5,312 nucleotides of DNA from contig JAUQWT010000412.1 in the NCBI GenBank assembly GCA_030835005.1, forward strand, positions 1-5,312, in the 5' to 3' direction. Shown one piece after another: positions 1 to 5,312 of this stretch. A model generated the notes under the pieces. It had not been told where the DNA came from. It saw only the letters and a program-made list of their open reading frames with translations, and ran no database searches. Source of the stretch: Ignavibacteria bacterium. GTDB lineage: Bacteria > Bacteroidota > Ignavibacteria > Tepidaquicellales > OLB5. The stretch's first letter is position 1. The number at the start of each line of letters is the position of its first letter. A program made the translations under genes and the position numbers.

Positions 1-267
1 GTCTAACTTATGACTAACAGACCTTGATAATGATTTGAAAAAACTGTGGAAAGATACTTTTGACCTCTTGAAGACAAGAGCAAAAAGGAGGATAATGAAG
101 CCAGAAGAATTTGAGTTGGTAGGGTCATTTGGATTGTAGAAAAACGCCAGCCATATAGCCGATATTGCCGTGAATATTATCATCCAGAATCTTGTATTGT
201 ATGATGCCGTATGAGGAGTGAGTTTCTTCCAATAAAGATTGTTACAAATCTTTCTGTAGAATTCCAT
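1..267 (-). CDS. unrecognised membrane protein (N-terminal part, cut by window edge)
   Basis: A minus-strand frame starting at ATG 267 stays open for 89 codons to the left edge and shows a membrane-protein pattern. A basic, aromatic N-terminus (MEFYRKICNNLYWKKL) is followed by a clear hydrophobic helix at residues 27-44 (FWMIIFTAISAIWLAFFY). After a polar loop (NPNDPTNSNSS) comes a second hydrophobic run at 56-66 (GFIILLFALVF), and then a basic Ser/Phe/Lys-rich stretch. The charge layout fits an N-in two-helix hairpin. I do not recognise a family. The frame is also open upstream of the ATG to a TAA at 354-352, so TTG starts at 273 or 351 are possible. No good ribosome binding site is seen before the ATG. 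Other frames here are open for only about 40 codons. It is separated from the ABC operon by a likely terminator, so it may be a separate transcription unit in the same direction. Confidence 0.55.
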   Translation of the reverse strand, partial: MEFYRKICNNLYWKKLTPHTASYNTRFWMIIFTAISAIWLAFFYNPNDPTNSNSSGFIILLFALVFKRSKVSFHSFFKSLSRSVSHKLD

Positions 268-348
268 AGTCAAAAAATTACTTAAAACCCAAATAATTTT
301 GGCTAAAAATTCGGTCTTAAGCAGTAGCTTTATCTGAAGATATATGTT

Positions 349-361
349 CAATTATTAATTG
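349..361. promoter_or_regulatory. short perfect palindrome, possible operator
   Basis: CAATTA-T-TAATTG is a perfect 6+1+6 palindrome lying just downstream of the predicted promoter. It is flanked by two copies of a 10-base direct repeat (gatatatgtt on the plus strand, at 339-348 and 382-391, 43 bases apart). A palindrome here could be a repressor site, but the sequence is almost all A/T, so chance is a serious alternative. Confidence 0.2.
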
Positions 362-371
362 ATTTTATACG

Positions 372-402
372 TAAAGTTAAGGATATATGTTTGAAATGTC
401 AA
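372..402 (-). promoter_or_regulatory. possible promoter for the left-edge membrane gene
   Basis: On the minus strand, TTGACA (402-397) is followed after 17 bases by TAACTTTA (379-372). TTGACA matches the sigma-70 -35 consensus. TAACTTTA differs from the Bacteroidota -7 motif TAnnTTTG only in the last base, and the distance from the TTG to it is about 20 bases. It lies just beyond the terminator hairpin and upstream of the next gene, in the right orientation. Transcription would begin near 365, leaving a leader of about 100 bases if the ATG at 267 is the start. AT-rich spacers often hold such matches by chance. Confidence 0.35.
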
Positions 403-403
403 T

Positions 404-440
404 TAAATCAAAAATTTAATCTATACTTTTGAGTATAGAT
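404..440 (-). terminator. likely intrinsic terminator after permease 2
   Basis: Read on the minus strand, a perfect 8-bp stem (ATCTATAC / GTATAGAT, positions 440-433 and 426-419) with a 6-base loop (TCAAAA) begins 22 bases after the permease 2 stop codon. It is followed by a T-rich stretch (TAAATTTTTGATTT, 418-405). The placement at the end of the operon and the downstream T tract fit a factor-independent terminator. The stem has only two GC pairs and the T tract is interrupted, so it would be weak, although such stems are common in AT-rich genomes. Confidence 0.55.
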
Positions 441-462
441 GAAGTATTATAGTCAGATCTTC

Positions 463-1698
463 TTATTCATACCTCAACGCATCAATTGGATTCAGCTTAG
501 CGGCCTTGAAAGCAGGGTAGGTGCCAAATAGAATTCCGATAAGTGAGCACACGATAAGTCCGATCACTACCCAGTCATAAGGTATGCTAACGGGTGTGTT
601 AAGCATCGTTCCTAGCAAATTTCCGACTCCAATACCTATTGCTATACCGATAACACCTCCGATCTCACATAACAGTATTGCTTCGAATAAGAACTGAGTG
701 AGAATATTTCCGCGTTTTGCGCCAATTGCCATCCTGATGCCTATCTCTTTAGTGCGCTCGGTAACAGTAACAAGCATGATATTCATAATACCTATACCTG
801 CAGCAATCAGGCTGATAAACGAAATTACACCTGCTCCGTATTTGAAATATACCGTAAAATTATTAGCTTCACGAATAAGTGATTCATTTGAAAAAATGTC
901 GAAGTCATTATCTTCGCCGGGCGGAACTTTCCTTATCTGCCGCATTAAGCCGATCACTTCTTCCATAGTTTCATCAAGCTGTGCTTTACTTCTGGCGCTT
1001 ACAGTAATGTTAATTGACCGGTTTTTTCGTGCACCGTATATCTTATCCATAGTCAATAGGGGAATAAGCACAATGTTATCCTGACTTTGCCCAAGGTTTT
1101 CGCCTTTAGCCTTCAGTACGCCAACAATTGTAAAACGATTTCCATCTACTTCGATTTCTTTATCCAGCGGTGAACTGAACGGAAACAGCTTGTCAACAAC
1201 TTCCATACCAACAACAGCAATGTTACGTGTGGTTTTTATATCATCTTCAGTGAAGAACCTTCCGTCAGAAACAGTGTGATTATTGGCAACAAGAAATTCT
1301 GAAGTAACGCCTGCAAGCTGGAAATTTGGATTGGTTTGCGTTGGGCCGTATTTTACTGTCTTTCCGCCTGACCAGTCTTCAAGTCCGACCAGTTTTGGGA
1401 GAACGGCAAGTTCCCTCAGCCGATTTCCTTCATCTATGGTTATGGGCTTCCGCTTTTCGTACTTTCTCCACTTGCCTGGTCCCGATACAAATGTAACGGG
1501 CCATTTCTGTACCTGGAAAGTGTTTGTGCCCAATTGACTGAGTCCGCTATCTATGCCTTTCTGCAATGCATCTAAAAGAGTCATAACGCCGATTATGGAG
1601 AATACTCCTATAACAATTCCGAGCAGTGTAAGCGATGCCCTGAGCTTATTTGCACGAATTGAATTGAGGGCTGATATGAATGCTTCTTTTAAATTCAC
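463..1698 (-). CDS. ABC transporter permease 2, MacB/FtsX family
   Basis: This is the second MacB/LolC/LolE-type inner-membrane permease, 411 residues, paralogous to permease 1. Order: conserved N-terminus LNSIRANKLRASLTLLGIVI (11-30); TM1 at about 21-43; periplasmic MacB core domain at about 45-280; TM2 at about 287-311 (with GIGIMNIMLVTV); the ATPase-contacting loop ERTKEIGIRMAIGAKR (314-329); TM3 at about 334-360; TM4 at about 374-396; and tail KLNPIDALRYE. The start is GTG at 1698, which gives the family-typical N-terminus; no better ATG exists nearby. The N-terminal segment, coupling loop and C-terminus are closely alike in the two permeases, while the periplasmic domains have diverged strongly. 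This fits a heterodimer such as LolC/LolE, where the two periplasmic domains do different jobs. It is the last gene of the operon and is followed by a likely terminator. The substrate is not evident. Confidence 0.95.
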   Translation of the reverse strand: MNLKEAFISALNSIRANKLRASLTLLGIVIGVFSIIGVMTLLDALQKGIDSGLSQLGTNTFQVQKWPVTFVSGPGKWRKYEKRKPITIDEGNRLRELAVLPKLVGLEDWSGGKTVKYGPTQTNPNFQLAGVTSEFLVANNHTVSDGRFFTEDDIKTTRNIAVVGMEVVDKLFPFSSPLDKEIEVDGNRFTIVGVLKAKGENLGQSQDNIVLIPLLTMDKIYGARKNRSINITVSARSKAQLDETMEEVIGLMRQIRKVPPGEDNDFDIFSNESLIREANNFTVYFKYGAGVISFISLIAAGIGIMNIMLVTVTERTKEIGIRMAIGAKRGNILTQFLFEAILLCEIGGVIGIAIGIGVGNLLGTMLNTPVSIPYDWVVIGLIVCSLIGILFGTYPAFKAAKLNPIDALRYE

Positions 1699-1701
1699 TT
1701 T

Positions 1702-1854
1702 TTAACTCTTTTGTGTTTTATTGCCCAGTAGTTTTTTGATGCTTTTCTTGCGCAGTTTACTGCTTGCGGATTCATTCTTATCTTTTTTCTTCTCGTCCTT
1801 TTTCTTTTTCCTGGCGAGTAATTGAGTCGTAGCCGTTGATTTGAATACAGGCAT
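1702..1854 (-). CDS. small lysine-rich hypothetical protein (50 aa)
   Basis: This short ORF fills the gap between the Ig-like gene and permease 2. It begins at ATG 1854, 6 bases after the upstream TAG, and ends at TAA 1702, 3 bases before the GTG start of permease 2. The 50-residue product starts MPVFKSTATTQLLARKKKK and has 16 Lys and 2 Arg against 4 acidic residues (2 Asp, 2 Glu), giving a net charge of about +14. There is no membrane segment or signal peptide. The Lys codons mix AAA (10) and AAG (6), so this is not a simple homopolymer tract. The tight fit with both neighbours is the main argument that it is translated. A basic, cytoplasmic, nucleic-acid- or membrane-surface-binding peptide is possible, but no function can be assigned. 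Alternatively, it is a leader whose translation feeds ribosomes to permease 2, or a non-coding purine-rich spacer. It is in the same register as both neighbours. No Shine-Dalgarno sequence is visible. Confidence 0.55.
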   Translation of the reverse strand: MPVFKSTATTQLLARKKKKDEKKKDKNESASSKLRKKSIKKLLGNKTQKS

Positions 1855-1860
1855 TCTGTT

Positions 1861-2313
1861 CTATTTTATATAAAAATCTCTTACGAAAATAAATTGGTCA
1901 GTTTCGAATTCCACAAAATACTTACCCGGTTGATAACACTCTGTATTGTTTGAGTTACTAAGCATGCAAACCGGCATTTCCCATTTTACCCTGTAGACTC
2001 CAGGGTTTAACGTCTGGTCATTAACAAGATAGATCAATATATTATTGCTTGTATCAGATACCGCAAGTTTAAAAGTTGTCTTAATTGGAATATCCAGATC
2101 AACTCTTATAACACTAACAATTTTGCTTCTATCTCTTTTAACTATGACATCACTTATGCTGTATTCCTGCGGTTTTTCCTTCTTTGTCTTACGGATAATT
2201 ACAGTGCTGGTATCCGAATCAATTATCTGAGAGAACGATGTTTCTGAAAATACTAATGAAACCACAACAAAAAAGAACAAAAAAGCAATCTGTAAACTCC
2301 AATCTGAAATCAT
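1861..2313 (-). CDS. secreted small protein with FlgD-Ig / type IX sorting-like C-terminal domain
   Basis: This predicted secreted protein is about 150 residues long. I do not recognise a named family for the whole protein. The N-terminus has a strongly hydrophobic stretch IAFLFFFVVVSLVFS (residues 9-23) and likely cleavage near SFSQ (26-29), followed by a charged linker (RKTKKEKPQE, 41-50). The C-terminal half (about 66-150) follows the FlgD Ig-like or type IX C-terminal pattern: a DLDIP strand, KLAVSDTSNNILIYLV, then LNPGVYRVKWE and finally PGKYFVEFET...VRDFYIK, ending in Lys. Two cysteines (116 and 126) flank a polar loop and could form a disulfide. Start choice: ATG at 2313, one base after the preceding permease's stop. 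An alternative ATG at 2322 overlaps that stop (ATGAGTAG) and adds three residues. Both are coupled to permease 1 translation. The n-region has no Lys or Arg, which is odd for a signal peptide. A still longer start at 2382 would supply Arg but overlaps the conserved permease tail. The position between two permease genes suggests a periplasmic or surface partner of the transporter. Confidence 0.78.
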   Translation of the reverse strand: MISDWSLQIAFLFFFVVVSLVFSETSFSQIIDSDTSTVIIRKTKKEKPQEYSISDVIVKRDRSKIVSVIRVDLDIPIKTTFKLAVSDTSNNILIYLVNDQTLNPGVYRVKWEMPVCMLSNSNNTECYQPGKYFVEFETDQFIFVRDFYIK

Positions 2314-2322
2314 GCTACTCAT
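2311..2322 (-). promoter_or_regulatory. stop/start overlap coupling permease 1 to the Ig-like gene
   Basis: On the minus strand this reads ATGAGTAGCATG. The permease 1 stop TAG (2317-2315) is flanked by two ATGs in the frame of the next gene (2322-2320 and 2313-2311). Ribosomes ending permease 1 can restart at either one, so the two proteins are probably made in linked amounts. Confidence 0.6.
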
Positions 2323-3541
2323 AACGCAAAGCATCAACCGGGTCGAGCTTTGAAGCGCTCCATGCCGGGAAAAAACCTGCAACTATCCCTGCAACTGCAG
2401 AAATAACCAACGCCAGTACAATGACCCACAGAGGCATCACAGTAGGCAGTAAAAATGCATTAATAAGCAGGCTTGCCGGGAATGCAATCAACAGACCAAG
2501 CATACCGCCAACTATACAGATAGTCACAGCTTCAATCAGGAACTGCAGCATAATTGTGATGCGTTTTGCTCCAATAGCTTTTCTTATCCCTATCTCTTTA
2601 GTTCTTTCTTTGACGGAAACAAACATGATATTAGCAATACCTATAGAGCCTACAATTAATGATAGGAGAGTGATAGCCGTACCGATCGTTTTTATCAGGC
2701 CTGTCAATGATTCATAAGTCTGCTTAAATGCTTCCTGCTGATTTACTCCAAAATCTTCGCTTCCTCCGAGCGGAATTCTTCTAGCTCTTTTCATTACAGA
2801 CTTCACTTCTTCTTTTGTATCTTCAAGTGCGTTAACAGAAGGAGCCTTGACATTTATGGTGATTGATCTTTTTGTTCCGAATAATTTGAAAAAGCTGTTG
2901 ATAGGAATTATGATCCTGTTATCAAGACTGAAGAGGCCAAGCATACTTCCCATTTTGGCATAAGTGCCTATTACTTTGAAATTGAAACCTTTGACCTGTA
3001 TAACTTTGCCAATTGGATCTATGTTCTGAAAAAAAGCTTCTTTAATGTCATAACCAATTACACAAACAGCCCAGCCGCCATCAGACTCGCGCTTAGTGAA
3101 GAATCTTCCTTCATCAACTTCAAGGCCAAGAGTTCTTTGATACTCTTCAGTTGTACCAAAAATCGGAATGCTTTCGCTGGTGAAGTCCTGGTAGGTTACA
3201 AGTGTAGCAGTCCCGACTGTAGGGCAGACAGATTCTGCTCCGGCAATATTCTCTTTGAAATATTCGTATTCCTGCCAGTTGATATCGCGCCTGTTACGGT
3301 AAACTTCAAAATCTTCCTTGCCAAACCATTCGAATTTCTGAATGTAAAGCACATCTGCGCCAACGGCTGCAATGCTTTTCTCAAATGCCCTGTTAATACC
3401 TTCAATTGCTGTTTGCAGTATTGTTACTGTTGTAATCCCTATTACAATTCCAAGCGTTGCCAGGAATGAGCGTACTTTATTTGCCCTGATGGAATTCAGG
3501 GATATCATTACGCCTTCTTTTATTTCAGTCAGGAAGTTCAA
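2315..3541 (-). CDS. ABC transporter permease 1, MacB/FtsX family
   Basis: This is a 408-residue inner-membrane permease of the MacB/LolC/LolE type, the usual length when the ATPase is a separate protein. Order: a short cytoplasmic N-terminus with the conserved SLNSIRANKVRSFLATLGIV segment (14-33); TM1 at about 25-46; a MacB periplasmic core domain at about 48-275; TM2 at about 283-308; the cytoplasmic ERTKEIGIRKAIGAKR loop (312-327) that contacts the ATPase; TM3 at about 333-362; TM4 at about 371-394; and the family-typical tail KLDPVDALRYE. The start is TTG at 3541, immediately after the TAG of the TPR gene. It is preferred over the ATG at residue 12 because family members keep the N-terminal segment and the second permease here begins in a matching way (NLKEAFISALNSIRANK). 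The periplasmic domain has two cysteines (106 and 160) that permease 2 lacks. It probably pairs with permease 2 and the upstream ATPase. Substrate unknown: export of a small molecule or peptide, or lipoprotein/cell-envelope work, are both possible. Confidence 0.95.
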   Translation of the reverse strand: MNFLTEIKEGVMISLNSIRANKVRSFLATLGIVIGITTVTILQTAIEGINRAFEKSIAAVGADVLYIQKFEWFGKEDFEVYRNRRDINWQEYEYFKENIAGAESVCPTVGTATLVTYQDFTSESIPIFGTTEEYQRTLGLEVDEGRFFTKRESDGGWAVCVIGYDIKEAFFQNIDPIGKVIQVKGFNFKVIGTYAKMGSMLGLFSLDNRIIIPINSFFKLFGTKRSITINVKAPSVNALEDTKEEVKSVMKRARRIPLGGSEDFGVNQQEAFKQTYESLTGLIKTIGTAITLLSLIVGSIGIANIMFVSVKERTKEIGIRKAIGAKRITIMLQFLIEAVTICIVGGMLGLLIAFPASLLINAFLLPTVMPLWVIVLALVISAVAGIVAGFFPAWSASKLDPVDALRYE

Positions 3542-5056
3542 CTAATCTTTTGTTAATTCATTTTTAACTTTGCCGTCCATGGAATCCTTGAAATCATAAT
3601 CATAATCAATATCCAATGCCATATCAAAATATTTCTTTGCTTCAGTTTTATTGCCGGCTTTCATATAACATCTGCCGATCTGGAAGTATGCCTCAGGAAT
3701 CAGCCACTTTTCATTCTGAGGGTTAAGCGAAAGATTTTGCTTAAACTGCTCAATTGCTTTGTTATAATCCTTCTGTTTATAGTAAACCTGCCCCAATCCC
3801 TGATTGATCTGAACTTTAACATCATCGTCATAAGTCTGCATATTGCTCAACAACCCGTTATATTCATTAATAGCCTCGCTTAATTTTCCAACAGCCCTGT
3901 TATTATCTGCAACAATCAATACAGAATCTATCTTAGAGACCGGATTTGACTCTCTGTAACGGAGCTTTCTTAGCCAGTATTTTTCCCACTCATTTTCTTC
4001 TTTAAAATCAGTTCTGGCTTTTCTGTAATACTCCAACGCCTCGCTCCTGTTTCCCATTAATTCAAGTGATACTCCAATACTGTGAAGCCTGTTATTCATA
4101 TTCTCATCTTTGGTAAGGTACGAAATAAATCGTTTTCCGTAGTCTGCTGATTTATCGTAAACATTCATTCTGAAGTAAGCAGTGCTTAAAGCTCCGTAAG
4201 CTGTACGGAAGATTATCTCTGAATCCTTGCCTTTATTGTATTCAAGCGATTTTTCATAGGCATCAATTGCTTCGCTCATCTTATCCTGCTGTGAAAGCAG
4301 GCCGCCATGGAGCATCCATACTGCCGGGCTTTGCGGGTATTTTTCCCTGAGCTGCTGAGAGTATGATTCTGCAATCGGGTAGTTTTCTTCTCTCCATGAA
4401 AGCAGAGTGAGGTAAAACTTAGCTTCACTTGTTGTATAAGTCCCTTTTTCGGATGCCTGCATTAAAAGTCTTTTGCCTTCTGTCCTGTCTCCCTCAAATC
4501 CAAGAATTGATGTCAGCCACTGCAGTTTTCTGGGGATAAAGCTCGCCAGGTAATTGTAAACTCCAAGACCTAATGCTGCATCGTTGTAATTAGGATTCTT
4601 TTCCAGTACGAATTTTAAATTCTCATTACCATCTTTAATTTCGCTTGCAGCCTTAAGGTAATTTTCTCCCATAAAGCCAATTGCAAAAGCCCTGTTAGTA
4701 TAAGTCCACCCAAGGTAAAGCCTTGCATCCAGATCATTCTCATTCTTATCAATAATATTTTCACATCTTTCTACAAGCTTATCCGAAAGGTTTAAGAATG
4801 TTTCATAATCATTCTTATTCCTTGTAAGCAATGCCTTCCAGAAGAAAATAGTCTGTTCAAAGAAGGGACCTCTAAGATCATTTGGAGCCAGATTCTTAGC
4901 CTCCTGAAATTTAGCTAATGCAGCGGGAAAGTCCATGTTATACTCAGCATCAATTCCTTCGGCAATAAGCTTATGTATATTGCCATAATCCTGCGACATA
5001 GCCACTGACATTGAAAAAATAAAAAAAAGAACAGTAGATGTATATCTGTTGAACAA
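3542..5056 (-). CDS. exported tetratricopeptide-repeat (TPR) protein in ABC transporter operon
   Basis: This is a 504-residue TPR solenoid protein, presumably a periplasmic or outer-membrane-associated protein-interaction scaffold. The start is TTG at 5056. It is chosen because it gives a clean signal peptide: basic n-region (NR), hydrophobic core VLFFIFSMSVA at about residues 9-19, and likely cleavage near AMS|QDYG. The first in-frame ATG codons (residues 16 and 20) would destroy the signal. A GGGG run lies 7 bases upstream. TPR-like helix pairs are visible at about residues 27-60, 244-278, 322-350, 413-447 (YYKQKDYNKAIEQF) and 453-487. The middle (about 108-245) has LGVYNYL, then LGFEGDRTEGKRLL, then ASEKGTYTTSEAKFYL, and YPQSPAV. 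This pattern resembles TPR proteins related to the IML2/TTC39 (DUF3808) type; that link is from memory and less certain. No lipobox Cys is seen, so it is probably soluble. It lies between the ATPase and the first permease, and its stop codon directly abuts the permease start. Confidence 0.9.
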   Translation of the reverse strand: MFNRYTSTVLFFIFSMSVAMSQDYGNIHKLIAEGIDAEYNMDFPAALAKFQEAKNLAPNDLRGPFFEQTIFFWKALLTRNKNDYETFLNLSDKLVERCENIIDKNENDLDARLYLGWTYTNRAFAIGFMGENYLKAASEIKDGNENLKFVLEKNPNYNDAALGLGVYNYLASFIPRKLQWLTSILGFEGDRTEGKRLLMQASEKGTYTTSEAKFYLTLLSWREENYPIAESYSQQLREKYPQSPAVWMLHGGLLSQQDKMSEAIDAYEKSLEYNKGKDSEIIFRTAYGALSTAYFRMNVYDKSADYGKRFISYLTKDENMNNRLHSIGVSLELMGNRSEALEYYRKARTDFKEENEWEKYWLRKLRYRESNPVSKIDSVLIVADNNRAVGKLSEAINEYNGLLSNMQTYDDDVKVQINQGLGQVYYKQKDYNKAIEQFKQNLSLNPQNEKWLIPEAYFQIGRCYMKAGNKTEAKKYFDMALDIDYDYDFKDSMDGKVKNELTKD

Positions 5057-5067
5057 AATTTTACCCC
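5054..5067 (-). promoter_or_regulatory. start-deciding ribosome binding site of the TPR gene (GGGG ahead of TTG)
   Basis: On the minus strand GGGG (5067-5064) stands 7 bases before TTG (5056-5054). It is the best purine run near any start in this window and supports TTG as the start of the exported TPR gene. The match to the GGAGG consensus is partial. Confidence 0.35.
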
Positions 5068-5081
5068 GTATTTTTAAATTA

Positions 5082-5312
5082 CTAATTAGCCTCTGTAATT
5101 ACCGGTATTTCCTTAATGTATTTAAGTCCCTTTTCCGTCGGCTTGTCAGATTCTACAAGTCCGTCACGCAGTCTTACTGTCCGGTGAGCGTGATCAGCGA
5201 TAAAGTCTTCGTGCGTTACCAGAATTATTGTATTTCCCTGTGAATGGAGATTATCGAAAAGCTCCATTATCTCATCGCCGGTTTTGGAATCAAGATTACC
5301 TGTTGGTTCATC
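5082..5312 (-). CDS. ABC transporter ATP-binding protein, MacB/LolD type (C-terminal part, cut by window edge)
   Basis: This is the last 76 codons of a cytoplasmic ATPase subunit that powers a MacB/LolCDE-type transporter; the N-terminal part with the Walker A and signature motifs lies beyond the right edge. The visible part opens with DEPTGNLD, which is the end of Walker B with its catalytic Glu followed by the D-loop, in the form typical of the LolD/MacB/FtsE family. About 25 residues on comes IILVTHE, containing the switch (H-loop) His. After that is the usual short tail with R-x-RDG (VRLRDGLVESD). A further stretch of about 20 residues (from KPTEKG to the final ITEAN) extends slightly past where many LolD proteins stop. 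The frame is open to the edge and ends at TAG (5084-5082). The exported TPR gene starts 25 bases later, and two FtsX-type permeases follow in the same direction, so this is very likely their motor. Family identity is secure; the transported substrate cannot be told. Confidence 0.95.
   Translation of the reverse strand, partial: DEPTGNLDSKTGDEIMELFDNLHSQGNTIILVTHEDFIADHAHRTVRLRDGLVESDKPTEKGLKYIKEIPVITEAN

Larger units (their letters stand above)
268..462. other. intergenic region between permease 2 and the left-edge gene
   Basis: This 195-base AT-rich gap is the only sizeable non-coding stretch in the window. It holds the terminator hairpin, the candidate promoter and the palindrome described in their own entries. 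The minus-strand frame of the left-edge gene is open back to a TAA at 354-352, with TTG codons at 351 and 273, so part of this gap could be coding if a TTG start is used. I see no tRNA, no CRISPR and no obvious riboswitch here. Confidence 0.6.

Noticed and set aside
3..128. Minus-strand 41-residue hydrophobic ORF in another frame
   Set aside because: It is short, ends before the edge, and is best explained as an out-of-frame shadow of the longer membrane-protein frame.
86..139. Plus-strand AGGAGG followed by an ATG at 95 and a short ORF
   Set aside because: It encodes only 14 residues before TAG and lies antisense to the longer open membrane-protein frame; the strong-looking ribosome site is probably chance.
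14..139. Plus-strand open stretch with a charged, helix-like translation (about 41 codons)
   Set aside because: It has no good start, is blocked upstream by TGA at 11-13, and overlaps the better supported minus-strand gene.
2314..2382. N-terminal extension of the Ig-like protein to an ATG at 2382
   Set aside because: It would overlap the conserved permease 1 C-terminus by 68 bases; its apparent coding quality is explained by that permease, and nearer ATGs sit at the stop codon.
3137..3469. Plus-strand 110-codon Cys-rich ORF within permease 1
   Set aside because: It is fully antisense to a well-recognised MacB-family permease; the Cys-rich translation comes from reading the complement of that gene.
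3590..3625. Repeated ATAATC-like units near the 3' end of the TPR gene
   Set aside because: They are explained by the coded acidic/aromatic run DIDYDYDF and are too short to be a meaningful DNA repeat.

Overview
The window is AT-rich bacterial DNA. Every gene I can support lies on the minus strand, so transcription runs from right to left. The content suggests a member of the Bacteroidota/Ignavibacteriota (FCB) group. The reasons are a split MacB/LolCDE-type transporter with two separate permeases, a secreted protein with a FlgD/type IX sorting-domain-like beta fold, weak or absent Shine-Dalgarno sequences, and a promoter resembling the Bacteroidota TTG/TAnnTTTG type. This assignment is inference; there is no rRNA or marker gene.

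Layout in transcription order: (1) the C-terminal end of an ABC ATPase (5312-5082, cut by the window edge); (2) a 504-aa exported TPR protein (5056-3542); (3) a 408-aa MacB/FtsX-type permease (3541-2315); (4) a secreted protein of about 150 aa with a FlgD-Ig-like C-terminus (2313-1861); (5) a 50-aa, extremely lysine-rich small ORF (1854-1702); (6) a second, 411-aa MacB/FtsX-type permease (1698-463); (7) a 195-base intergenic stretch with a likely terminator hairpin (419-440) and a possible promoter (372-402); (8) the N-terminal 89 codons of an unrecognised membrane protein running off the left edge (267-1).

Genes 1-6 are separated by 25, 0, 1, 6 and 3 bases, so they look like one translationally coupled operon. 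The ATPase and the two unequal permeases are expected to form a LolCDE-like (type VII, mechanotransmission) ABC complex in the inner membrane that works on a periplasmic substrate or partner. The exported TPR protein and the small Ig-like protein are encoded between its core subunits, which makes them candidate periplasmic or surface partners. A membrane-fusion (MacA/HlyD-like) gene, if there is one, would be expected upstream of the ATPase, outside the window.

The most notable points are the unusual accessory genes inside the permease cassette, the lysine-rich small ORF, the run of non-ATG starts abutting stop codons, and the partial membrane gene at the left edge.
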